A stretch of 7,157 nucleotides of DNA, taken from positions 1 through 7,157 of the forward strand of contig CAAFWE010000067.1 of assembly GCA_900766655.1 (NCBI GenBank), given 5' to 3'. A program made the translations under genes and the position numbers. The notes beneath the pieces were generated by a model. The model was not told the origin of the DNA and did not search any database. It worked only from the letters and a program-made list of their open reading frames with translations. Below, piece by piece: positions 1-6,327 of this stretch (position 1 is the first letter of the stretch; each line of letters starts with the position of its first letter). The DNA comes from an uncultured Alistipes sp. (GTDB lineage Bacteria; Bacteroidota; Bacteroidia; Bacteroidales; Rikenellaceae).

Positions 1-1
1 A

Positions 2-31
2 GCCGAAGAGAGAGGACTAAAAAAGCGATGA
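2..31 (+). CDS. 3' end of an upstream plus-strand gene (partial), tail like the CCA enzyme
   Basis: Reading from base 2, the frame gives AEERGLKKR and then TGA at 29-31. This nine-residue tail is identical to the last nine residues of the CCA tRNA nucleotidyltransferase encoded at 4925-6325 on the other strand. The two DNA copies differ at six of thirty bases, and every difference is synonymous or in the stop codon, the pattern expected for coding homology rather than a recent DNA copy. The last codons and the stop lie inside the left arm of the stem-loop at 22-48. Only ten codons are visible, so the gene is unidentified; a second CCA/poly(A) polymerase-like protein is one possibility. A rival frame would end at TAA 18-20 (PKRED). 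The sequence is purine-rich, so coincidence cannot be excluded. Confidence 0.45.
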   Translation, partial: AEERGLKKR

Positions 32-48
32 GGCAACCTCATCGCTTT
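19..48. terminator. Rho-independent terminator between convergent genes
   Basis: Bases 22-33 and 37-48 form a perfect 12-bp stem with a three-base loop (34-36). Read on the minus strand, the stem runs straight into six T residues (24 down to 19), a classic intrinsic terminator about 20 bases after the DUF5606 stop codon. On the plus strand the stem is followed by TTTCGTTTTG, a weaker U-rich tract, so it may also end the gene entering from the left. Confidence 0.85.
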
Positions 49-69
49 CGTTTTGCTCCACAGAGAATC

Positions 70-468
70 TTACTCCTCCGGCAACTCGAACTTAGTCATA
101 CCCGCTGCTACGAGCATATTGAACCACGAGATAGCCTTCTTGATATCCGAGTCGTGTACACGCTCGCGGTCATAGTCTGGAATAACCACGCCGAAGAACT
201 CCTTCAAGCGTGCGTTGCCCTCCTTCGACGATGGGCCCTGCTCACCCTTGGTGTAGGCATACATCTTGGTGAATACCTCTGCCAAAGGGATATCCTCACC
301 CTCGGTGAACATCGAAATCTCGGTGAGTGCGCTGATACGCGACGATGCCGAAGCATTCATACGCTTGCCATCGAGAAGCGACTCAACAATGAAACCTGTG
401 CGTGACTGTGCTACAAAGCGGAACAAGCCTGGCTGTCCCGAAATTGCCAAAATATCCTTCAATTCCAT
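70..468 (-). CDS. DUF5606 family protein, function unknown
   Basis: A 132-residue protein with ATG at 468-466 and TAA at 72-70. It matches the general form of the Bacteroidetes DUF5606 family: the N-terminal stretch LKDILAISGQPGLF (about residues 3-16), an IVESL segment near 27-31, a middle part with SALTEISMFT, and the C-terminal DIKKAISWFNMLVAAGMTKF (about 108-127). No signal peptide or membrane segment is visible, so it is probably cytosolic. The biochemical role of the family is not known to me. The N-terminal third looks like a small beta-rich domain, and the rest is probably helical. It starts 21 bases after the stop of the MscS-like gene, across an AT-only-like spacer with a short TA run (473-482), and is probably co-transcribed with it. 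The terminator at 19-48 closes the unit. Confidence 0.88.
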   Translation of the reverse strand: MELKDILAISGQPGLFRFVAQSRTGFIVESLLDGKRMNASASSRISALTEISMFTEGEDIPLAEVFTKMYAYTKGEQGPSSKEGNARLKEFFGVVIPDYDRERVHDSDIKKAISWFNMLVAAGMTKFELPEE

Positions 469-489
469 ATCTTATATATATATTTGTAA

Positions 490-1413
490 TTAATTCTGTT
501 TTACGTGAATATCCATCTGTGGGAATGGGAAGTTGATACCCTTGCTCGGAAGCTCCTTATACAACCTCTCGTTGATGTCGTAGAGGAGTGCCCAATAGTC
601 GTCGTTCTGTGTCCACGCGCGGATTGAGAGGTCTACCGAGCTTGAGTTCAAGGTCTTGACATAGACTACCGCCTCAGGCTCCTTCATTACTCGCTCGTCG
701 GAGTTGAGAATTGCCAATATCTCGCGACGCGCTACATCCACATCATCGCCATACGAGATGGAGAGTAGCCAATCGACACGACGAGTCTCCGACTGCGAAT
801 AGTTGTCGATTATCGATGTCGAGATAGATCCGTTAGGCACATAGATGGTCTGCAAGTCTGGGGTTTTGAGACAGGTCGAGAAGAGCCCGATAGACTCTAC
901 CGTACCCGATTGTCCCATTGCCTCGATGTAGTCGCCCACCTTGTAAGGGCGCAACAGAAGCAAGACAACGCCACCCGCAAAGTTCTGCAATGTGCCACTC
1001 AGAGCCATACCGATGGCTAAACCAGCCGAGGCGAAGATGGCGAGGAACGACGATGTGTTGACACCCAACGTCTGAACGATGGCGAGGAAGATCATAACCA
1101 GCATCAGCACCTTCACGATGCTACGCAAGAACGAGCGCAACGACACCTCGACATCGTGGCGTTGGAAGGCTCTGTCCATAATGCGAAGTATCCAGCTCAT
1201 CAACAGACGACCTACGCAGTAGATGGCAAAGGCTAACGCAATCTTAATCAACACCCAGACAGACTCCTCCAGAAAATTGTTCAGCAACTGGTGGTAATCA
1301 ATCTCGTCGAATTTGCTGATCTTTTGGACCACCTCGGTAAAGTGCGCCTTCTGAACACTATCAGGTATTATTAAATCCTTGATTTCGGTATCCGATTGTA
1401 AAAAACTTATCAT
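490..1413 (-). CDS. MscS-family small-conductance mechanosensitive ion channel
   Basis: A 307-residue inner-membrane channel that by family role opens under membrane tension and releases solutes on hypo-osmotic shock. Three hydrophobic segments are visible: about 51-76, 97-117 and the pore-lining TM3 at 121-155. TM3 has the family's small-residue packing (ASAGLAIGMALSGTLQNFAGG), followed by LRPYKVGD, the start of the beta domain. YVPNG at 191-195 and a closing FPFPQMDIHV (295-304) are hallmark MscS motifs. The first 45 residues are soluble and charged, longer than in E. coli MscS, with no obvious known domain. A TTG at 1452-1450 would add 13 residues. I prefer ATG at 1413-1411 because a TACTTTTG promoter box lies within the extra codons. 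The DUF5606 gene follows 21 bases downstream. MscS paralogues are common, so no specific symbol is given. Confidence 0.93.
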   Translation of the reverse strand: MISFLQSDTEIKDLIIPDSVQKAHFTEVVQKISKFDEIDYHQLLNNFLEESVWVLIKIALAFAIYCVGRLLMSWILRIMDRAFQRHDVEVSLRSFLRSIVKVLMLVMIFLAIVQTLGVNTSSFLAIFASAGLAIGMALSGTLQNFAGGVVLLLLRPYKVGDYIEAMGQSGTVESIGLFSTCLKTPDLQTIYVPNGSISTSIIDNYSQSETRRVDWLLSISYGDDVDVARREILAILNSDERVMKEPEAVVYVKTLNSSSVDLSIRAWTQNDDYWALLYDINERLYKELPSKGINFPFPQMDIHVKQN

Positions 1414-1440
1414 TTCTCTATGTGTCGCTCTATTTTCGAG

Positions 1441-1448
1441 CAAAAGTA
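1441..1448 (-). promoter_or_regulatory. Putative Bacteroidetes -7 box for the MscS-like gene
   Basis: CAAAAGTA on the plus strand reads TACTTTTG on the minus strand, a full match to TAnnTTTG, the -7 element of the main Bacteroidetes sigma factor. It ends 27 bases upstream of the chosen ATG (1413), giving a leader of roughly 20 bases. No convincing TTTG -33 element is seen at the usual distance. Confidence 0.5.
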
Positions 1449-1449
1449 G

Positions 1450-1460
1450 CAAAAATTTTG
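1450..1460. repeat. Short palindrome between divergent promoters
   Basis: CAAAAATTTTG is a perfect palindrome around its central A (five-base arms). It sits between the two outward-facing -7 boxes at 1441-1448 and 1471-1478. It could be an operator, or just chance in an AT-rich stretch. Confidence 0.25.
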
Positions 1461-1470
1461 TGATATTTAT

Positions 1471-1478
1471 TAATTTTG
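1471..1478 (+). promoter_or_regulatory. Putative Bacteroidetes -7 box for the lipoprotein pair
   Basis: TAATTTTG matches TAnnTTTG on the plus strand. It ends 27 bases before the ATG at 1506, the same spacing as the divergent box that serves the MscS-like gene. A TTTG lies at 1457-1460, but the gap of 10 bases is too short for a standard -33 element. Confidence 0.45.
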
Positions 1479-1505
1479 TCGAAGTTTGATAGAATTTATC
1501 CGCAA

Positions 1506-2261
1506 ATGAGGCTCGTATCTACTCTTTTGACGATTATAATGGTGGCGACTACCAGCTGTTACAGCCGCCACACTCTACCTCCGCAAAACACCTTCTCGGA
1601 GTCGGGAAACTGCACCTATGCCGAGATTCGCACGATGGCCGAGACGGGATGCAACACCATCACCTCCGACAAGGTTTGGGTGGGGCGTGTCACCTCGTCG
1701 GATGCTGCCTTCAACTTCTATCGCACACTCTTCATCGAGGATAGCAACGGAGCCTTCGAACTGCTCCTTGGCAACTACAATATGCACAAGGTCTACCCAG
1801 TGGGTTTGGAGGTGGCACTCCATCTTGAGGGGTTGGCAGTTGCCCTTAAAGATGGGGTAGTGCAGGTGGGGCTGCCACCCGAGAGTTACGACCTCGCGCC
1901 TCGCGAGATAGAGGCTCAAGTGCTCCTCGACAGACACCTTCTATGTGGCACATCGGTTGAGCCTATTGAGCCACTTTTGTGCGATATCTCCACCCTCGAG
2001 CCCTCGATGTGTGGTCGTCTGGTGAGGTTGCGTAGCCTCACCCACTCGCCCATCGGTGAGGAGCTTGAGTATCGTCGTTATGTCGATGAAAATCAGCAAG
2101 TTCTCTTTCTCTATATTAGCCCATATTCGTCGCTAGTAGCCCCCGAGCGCATCGACTCTTTGACGGGCATCTTGACCTTGTGCGAGATGGAGGATGGCTC
2201 GGCATATGTTATAACTCCTCGTTTCCAAGATGATGTGGCGACTTTGGACAATAGCAATTAG
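1506..2261 (+). CDS. DUF5689-like lipoprotein, first of a tandem pair
   Basis: A 251-residue predicted lipoprotein. The N-terminus has a short charged start (MRLV), a hydrophobic run and Cys18 in VATTSC, a permissive Bacteroidetes lipobox, so it is probably anchored in the outer or inner membrane. Residues about 37-130 resemble DUF5689, an OB-fold-like beta domain: a YAEIRTM helix, ITSDKVWVGRVTSSD, then a FNFYRTLFIEDSNGAFEL stretch as in family members. The second half (about 150-245) looks like another beta barrel ending in ILTLCEMEDGSAYVITPRF. I chose ATG 1506 over the in-frame TTG at 1476: the TTG lies inside the -7 box, and the later start gives a normal signal peptide. The 3' end overlaps the next gene by 32 bases. 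DUF5689 proteins are often found near TonB-linked outer-membrane systems, but none is in view. Ligand and function are unknown. Confidence 0.8.
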   Translation: MRLVSTLLTIIMVATTSCYSRHTLPPQNTFSESGNCTYAEIRTMAETGCNTITSDKVWVGRVTSSDAAFNFYRTLFIEDSNGAFELLLGNYNMHKVYPVGLEVALHLEGLAVALKDGVVQVGLPPESYDLAPREIEAQVLLDRHLLCGTSVEPIEPLLCDISTLEPSMCGRLVRLRSLTHSPIGEELEYRRYVDENQQVLFLYISPYSSLVAPERIDSLTGILTLCEMEDGSAYVITPRFQDDVATLDNSN

Positions 2262-2982
2262 CCTTCTGCTTGCTCTGTCGTGCCAAGAGCGAGGTGTGGC
2301 GAGTAGTGCAGAGGAGATCTCCATTGCTCGCCTCAAGTCGTTGTGCAGCGGTGACCACCACCACATTGTCGACGACTATCGTCTGCGAGGCGTAGTGGTG
2401 GCGGGCGGTTGGTATGGCGAGTTCCCAGGCTGCATCGTTGTGGCTGACGATAGCGGTGGGGTGGAGATCTATGTCGAGAGTGCCGAACTCGGTGCTGCTG
2501 AGTTGCTCAATAGCGAGGTGGAGATTCACTGCAGTGGTCTTATGTTGGCTCGCATAGGTGGCAAGGTGGCACTCGGAGCACCTTCAACGGACGATTTTCC
2601 GTTGGCCAGTATCGGTGGCGAGGAACTTTCGCAATATGTCCACCTTACGGGCAGAAAAACGCATTATCAGCCTAAAAACAAGCGTTTTACCGACATTACA
2701 GCTGATGATATTAGTTCACCGTTTCTCTTCGAAGGGGTACGCATCTGCGACGAGGAGCGAGGCTTGAAGTGGTGCGACAATGTTGATGACGAGGCGGTCA
2801 CCACCTACCGCACAATGGTCGATGCGGAGGGCAATCGACTTGAGTTCTGCACACTCCACACCTGTGACTATGCCCTCGAAGATATCCCTCTCAACGAAAT
2901 ATCGGTTGTAGGAGTCATCGACTACTCCCACAACCGATATTTTATACGAATTGCGAATAAGGCTATCAGCTCTACTCAATAG
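2230..2982 (+). CDS. DUF5689-like lipoprotein, second of a tandem pair
   Basis: A 250-residue predicted lipoprotein, starting at either of two adjacent ATGs (2230 or 2233). The signal peptide runs MMWRLW, a hydrophobic core and ALSC with Cys18, followed by QER. The mature part repeats the layout of its upstream neighbour: a helix ISIARLKSLC, an HHHIVDDYRLRGVVVAGG strand pair (His43-45), then GCIVVADDSGGVEIYVE (about 67-83), as in DUF5689 OB-like domains. A second beta-rich half ends ISVVGVIDYSHNRYFIRI. The two genes overlap by 32 bases in different frames, which suggests translational coupling and a shared assembly or substrate; an old tandem duplication is likely. The codons for the last beta hairpin contain a long inverted repeat (2897-2942). 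The stop overlaps the end of the convergent pepD by 11 bases. Function is not known. Confidence 0.82.
   Translation: MMWRLWTIAISLLLALSCQERGVASSAEEISIARLKSLCSGDHHHIVDDYRLRGVVVAGGWYGEFPGCIVVADDSGGVEIYVESAELGAAELLNSEVEIHCSGLMLARIGGKVALGAPSTDDFPLASIGGEELSQYVHLTGRKTHYQPKNKRFTDITADDISSPFLFEGVRICDEERGLKWCDNVDDEAVTTYRTMVDAEGNRLEFCTLHTCDYALEDIPLNEISVVGVIDYSHNRYFIRIANKAISSTQ
2897..2942. terminator. Long stem-loop within a coding region; probable terminator of the pepD operon
   Basis: Bases 2897-2909 and 2930-2942 are a perfect 13-bp inverted repeat. After one A-C mismatch (2910/2929), five more pairs follow (2911-2915 with 2924-2928), leaving an eight-base loop. Read on the minus strand, it starts 29 bases after the pepD stop, where a terminator would be expected, but the tail after the stem is only TATTTCGTTG. 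On the plus strand the tail is TATTTTATA, slightly more U-rich, yet there it lies 40 bases before the stop of the lipoprotein gene. The structure is clear; the terminator role is inferred. Confidence 0.55.
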
Positions 2983-4423
2983 TGGCTACCACCTCGAGCA
3001 AGAGCTTCCAGAACTTGTCTACGGTGGCAATCTCGAGTCGCTCGTCAGGCGAGTGAACACCGCGAAGGGTAGGGCCAAACGATACCATCTCGAGATGTGG
3101 ATACTTCTCGAGGAAGAGTCCGCACTCCAAACCAGCGTGGATGGCACGCACCTTCACCTCCTTACCGAAGAGTCGCTGATAAGCCGCCTTGGTGCACTCG
3201 AGCAGTGCCGAGTTAGGGTTTGGTGCCCAACCAGGATAACCATCCGAGTGAACAACCTGACAACCAGCCGCTACGAATGCGCTCTCGACGTGGAGCTTAG
3301 CATACTCCTTGGCACTCTCCAACGAGGAGCGTTGCGATGTGGTTATCACAATCTCATCCTCGCGGAACTTCACCGAGGCGAGGTTTGTCGAGGTCTCGAC
3401 CAAGCCAGGCATAGCAGCCGACATAGCTAACACACCCGACGGAACACTAATCAAAGCCAAGAGCAGGTTGCGCTGTGTCTCCTCGCCAAGTACTGTGGCT
3501 GGAGCAGCAACCGCCTCAATCTCAATCTTAGCACCCTTCTCAACCAAAGCAAACTCTGCGCAGAGAGCCTCGGCAAAGGCCTTTACATCGGTCACAAACT
3601 CCTCTGCTTGTGCGCTTGGCACACCCAAGATGATGTAGGCCTCGCGTGGAATGGCGTTGCGGAGATTTCCGCCATCGAAGTGTGCGAGCTTAGCACCGAA
3701 CAATCGTGCGCCACGCTCTGCGATACGCGCTGCCAGCTTGTTGGAGTTGGCGTGTCCCTTGTCGATATCGTCACCCGAGTGACCACCCAAAAGACCACTT
3801 ACGCTCACCTTGTAGAAGGTGTGGTGGCTTGGACTCTTCTTGGTCACAAGAGGCAAGTAAGCCAATGTGTCGACACCTCCCGCACAACCGATAAAGACCT
3901 CGCCCTCATCCTCCGAGTCGAGGTTGATGAGGTACTTGCCCTGCACCATACCCTCGCCGAGGTTGAATGCTCCTGTGAGGCCAGTCTCCTCGTCTACCGT
4001 AAAGAGAGCCTCGAGTGCTGGATGTGCTGCGCTCTCGTCTATGAGCAGAGCCAAGGCTGCTGCTACACCGATACCGTCGTCTGCTCCGAGAGTTGTGCCA
4101 TCGGCCTTCACCCACTCGCCATCGATGATGGTCTGGATAGCGTCGTTGTCGAAGTCGAACACCTTGTCCGAGTTCTTCTCGCATACCATATCGGTATGGG
4201 CCTGAAGCACGATGGTAGGGCGCGACTCGTAGCCTGCGGTTGCCGCCTTGCGGATGACAACATTGCCTATGGCATCACACTGGTAGTCGAGGTGGTGTGC
4301 CTCGGCAAAATCGATGAGGAACTTCGTAATCTTCTCCTCCTTCTTCGATGGGCGCGGTACTCGCGTGATGTCATCGAAGATCTCCCAAACTAACTTGGGC
4401 TCCAAATTTCTGATTGCTGACAT
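2972..4423 (-). CDS. pepD: Aminoacyl-histidine dipeptidase PepD (M20C, cytosolic non-specific dipeptidase)
   Basis: A 483-residue metallopeptidase of family M20, close to the usual PepD length. It hydrolyses Xaa-His and other dipeptides in the cytosol using two zinc ions. Metal and catalytic residues appear in order, each four positions before its classical PepD counterpart: His76 and Asp78 (QAHTDMV), Asp115 (GADDG), Glu145 as general base with Glu146 (DEETG), Asp169 (NLDSED) and His457 (GVHSPDE). The region around 185-385 is the insert that forms the lid and dimerisation domain, with GGHSGDDID near its start. ATG at 4423-4421 is the start. It is the last gene of the pdxJ-cca-ispF-pepD cluster, 18 bases after ispF. 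Its stop (TAG, 2974-2972) lies inside the last codons of the convergent lipoprotein gene. It supplies free amino acids from imported or recycled dipeptides. Confidence 0.97.
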   Translation of the reverse strand: MSAIRNLEPKLVWEIFDDITRVPRPSKKEEKITKFLIDFAEAHHLDYQCDAIGNVVIRKAATAGYESRPTIVLQAHTDMVCEKNSDKVFDFDNDAIQTIIDGEWVKADGTTLGADDGIGVAAALALLIDESAAHPALEALFTVDEETGLTGAFNLGEGMVQGKYLINLDSEDEGEVFIGCAGGVDTLAYLPLVTKKSPSHHTFYKVSVSGLLGGHSGDDIDKGHANSNKLAARIAERGARLFGAKLAHFDGGNLRNAIPREAYIILGVPSAQAEEFVTDVKAFAEALCAEFALVEKGAKIEIEAVAAPATVLGEETQRNLLLALISVPSGVLAMSAAMPGLVETSTNLASVKFREDEIVITTSQRSSLESAKEYAKLHVESAFVAAGCQVVHSDGYPGWAPNPNSALLECTKAAYQRLFGKEVKVRAIHAGLECGLFLEKYPHLEMVSFGPTLRGVHSPDERLEIATVDKFWKLLLEVVATIE

Positions 4424-4441
4424 ATCTATTCTATATTATGT

Positions 4442-4921
4442 TTATTCCTTGGTAATGAGGCAAACTGCTGTGGCCGACACTCCCTTCTCCTCGCCCTCGA
4501 AGCCGAGATGCTCGGTGGTGGTGGCCTTGACCGACACCTGCTCAATGGCGAGATTAGCCGCCTCGGCTATGCGTGCTCGCATAGTGTCGATGAGTGGACG
4601 CAACTTTGGGCGTTGCATCGCAATGGTCGAGTCGATGTTCGCTATGGTGTAACCCTCCTCGCCAAGCAGAGCAACAACTCTGCGTAGCAGAATGAGCGAA
4701 TCGATACCCTTGAACTCCGACGAGGTGTCGGGAAAGTGCTTGCCGATGTCGCCCAATGCGGCAGCGCCGAGCAGAGCATCGCAGATGGCGTGCACCAGCA
4801 CATCACCATCCGAGTGGGCTATGCAACCCTTTGTGTGGGGAATCTCGACTCCACCCAACACCAAGCGCAAACCCTCGCCGAGGGCGTGCACATCGTATCC
4901 GTGACCAACTCTAATTGTCAT
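4442..4921 (-). CDS. ispF: 2-C-methyl-D-erythritol 2,4-cyclodiphosphate synthase IspF
   Basis: A complete 159-residue IspF, the usual size for a stand-alone enzyme not fused to IspD. It converts CDP-methylerythritol 2-phosphate into methylerythritol 2,4-cyclodiphosphate with release of CMP, in the MEP isoprenoid pathway. The zinc ligands Asp10 and His12 (GHGYDVH) and His44 (VLVHAI) are present. So are the AHSDGD loop (35-40), the DIGKHFPDT segment, NIDSTI and the nucleotide-side motif KATTTEHLGFEGEEKG near the C-terminus. The enzyme works as a cytosolic homotrimer. ATG at 4921-4919 starts only three bases after the cca stop, so the two are probably translationally coupled. The purine-rich end of cca (AAAAAAGAGATAGAGA) directly precedes the ATG and may help ribosome binding. 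Confidence 0.98.
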   Translation of the reverse strand: MTIRVGHGYDVHALGEGLRLVLGGVEIPHTKGCIAHSDGDVLVHAICDALLGAAALGDIGKHFPDTSSEFKGIDSLILLRRVVALLGEEGYTIANIDSTIAMQRPKLRPLIDTMRARIAEAANLAIEQVSVKATTTEHLGFEGEEKGVSATAVCLITKE

Positions 4922-4924
4922 TCT

Positions 4925-6325
4925 CTATCTCTTTTTTAATCCTCGCTCCTCGGCCAGACGCTCCATCATTGCGTGGGCAGCGTCGTAGTCGTTCGGAATC
5001 TCGCCATCGAGGATGGCATTCTTGATTATCTCCTTTATCTCGCCAAGCATTGCACAAGGCTGGATATCGTATTCGCGCATAATGGTGTCACCCGTAATTG
5101 GCGGTTGGAAGTTGCGGATGCGGTCACGCTCCTCGAGGTCGCGCATCTTCTCGCGCACCATCTCGAAGTTTGCGAGGAAGCGTTTCACCTTGCTCTCGAT
5201 GCCCGAGGTGATGTCGGCCTCGCAGAGTGTCATCAACTTATCCACATCGTCGCCCGCCTCGAAGAGAAGTCGTCGCACAGCCGAGTCGGTCACCACATCC
5301 TCGGCCAAGATGATTGGTCGCAGATGGAGGAATACGAGCTTCTGCACAAACTTCATCGTCTCGCCCAATGGGAGCTTCAGACGACGGAAGATTGGTTGCA
5401 CCATCTTCGAGCCAGCCACCTCGTGTCCGTGAAACGAGAATCCTATGCGTGGGTCATACGACTTGCACTTTGGCTTGGCTATATCGTGCATAATGGCTGC
5501 CCATCGTAGCCACAAATCGTCGCTCTTGCGTGCCACATTGTCGAGCACCTTGAGCGTGTGCTTGAAGTTATCCTTGTGGGCGTGGTTGCCTCGTCGCTCC
5601 ACACCGCAGAGGGCGTGCAACTCGGGGAATATAATCTCCAACAAACCCGTCAACTCGAGCAACTCGAAACCAATGGAAGGTACGGGCGAGGCTACTATCT
5701 TGTTCAACTCGGTGATGATGCGCTCTTGCGACACTATCTTGATGCGTTCGCGGTTGCGCTTCATAGCCTCGAAGGTCTCATCCTCCAACTCGAAGCCGAG
5801 CTGCGAGGCGAAGCGGATGCCTCGCATCATTCGCAGAGGGTCGTCCGAGAAGGTGATATCGGGGTCACAAGGGGTGCAGATTATGCAATCCTCGAGGTCG
5901 TACATTCCGTCGAATGGGTCGACCAACTCGCCAAATGTCTTACCATTGAGCGACCACGCCATAGCATTGATCGTGAAGTCGCGTCGACGCTGATCATCCT
6001 CGATGGTGCCATCCTCGACATGCGGTTTGCGCGAGTCGGGCGAGTAGGACTCCTTGCGAGCTCCCACAAACTCCACCTCGTAGCCATCGGCACGCAACAT
6101 TGCTGTGCCAAAGGTCTTGAAGACCGATACCTTGGTGTGGAGCTCCTTGCCGAGAGCCTCGGCAATCTCGATTCCGCTGCCTACGACCACCACATCGATG
6201 TCGGTGCAGGGGCGGTGTAGGTAGTAGTCGCGGACATATCCGCCAACGACATAGGCCTCGACACCTCGCTCGTCAACAAGGCGTGAAATGCGTTCAAATA
6301 TTGGTAGTTCTAATGGGTTTTTCAT
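4925..6325 (-). CDS. cca: CCA tRNA nucleotidyltransferase (class II, with HD domain)
   Basis: A 466-residue enzyme of the bacterial poly(A) polymerase/CCA-adding family, which builds or repairs the CCA end of tRNA from CTP and ATP. The nucleotidyltransferase head is complete: VVGGYVRD (27-33) and the metal-binding pair Asp42/Asp44 in TDIDVVV, then RRRDFTINAMAW (113-124), the DPLRMMRGIRFA neck segment (162-173) and ERIITELNKI (201-210). An HD domain follows, with His256, His280-Asp281 (IMHDIAKPK) and an HGHE segment (299-302), often linked to 2',3'-cyclic phosphodiesterase or phosphatase activity. A helical tail ends AEERGLKKR, the same nine residues seen at the left edge of the window. ATG at 6325-6323 is preceded by a 9-bp tandem repeat. 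No usable in-frame start lies upstream before a TGA. Strictly, a poly(A) polymerase cannot be excluded from sequence alone. Confidence 0.95.
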   Translation of the reverse strand: MKNPLELPIFERISRLVDERGVEAYVVGGYVRDYYLHRPCTDIDVVVVGSGIEIAEALGKELHTKVSVFKTFGTAMLRADGYEVEFVGARKESYSPDSRKPHVEDGTIEDDQRRRDFTINAMAWSLNGKTFGELVDPFDGMYDLEDCIICTPCDPDITFSDDPLRMMRGIRFASQLGFELEDETFEAMKRNRERIKIVSQERIITELNKIVASPVPSIGFELLELTGLLEIIFPELHALCGVERRGNHAHKDNFKHTLKVLDNVARKSDDLWLRWAAIMHDIAKPKCKSYDPRIGFSFHGHEVAGSKMVQPIFRRLKLPLGETMKFVQKLVFLHLRPIILAEDVVTDSAVRRLLFEAGDDVDKLMTLCEADITSGIESKVKRFLANFEMVREKMRDLEERDRIRNFQPPITGDTIMREYDIQPCAMLGEIKEIIKNAILDGEIPNDYDAAHAMMERLAEERGLKKR

Positions 6326-6327
6326 TA

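Noticed and set aside
479..486. TATATTTG on the plus strand, a -7 box match
   Set aside because: It arises from the TA-rich spacer and points into the antisense of the MscS-like gene, with no plus-strand gene downstream.
1414..1452. Upstream TTG start for the MscS-like gene
   Set aside because: The extra 13 codons contain the TACTTTTG box and add nothing family-like; ATG at 1413 is preferred.
1476..1505. Upstream TTG start for the first lipoprotein
   Set aside because: The TTG is part of the TAATTTTG box, and using it would put ten polar residues ahead of an otherwise normal signal peptide.
2716..2979. Antisense frame of 87 codons containing ISVVGVVDDSYNRYF
   Set aside because: Its resemblance to the sense protein is explained by the inverted repeat at 2897-2942; there is no sign that it is a gene.
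3608..4393. Long open frame of 261 codons on the plus strand opposite pepD
   Set aside because: It lies wholly antisense to a PepD gene with all metal ligands intact, its translation has no recognisable domain, and it looks like a by-product of codon bias in pepD.
5558..6220. Open frame of 220 codons on the plus strand opposite cca
   Set aside because: It is entirely antisense to the nucleotidyltransferase and HD regions of a confident gene, with no motif or promoter of its own.
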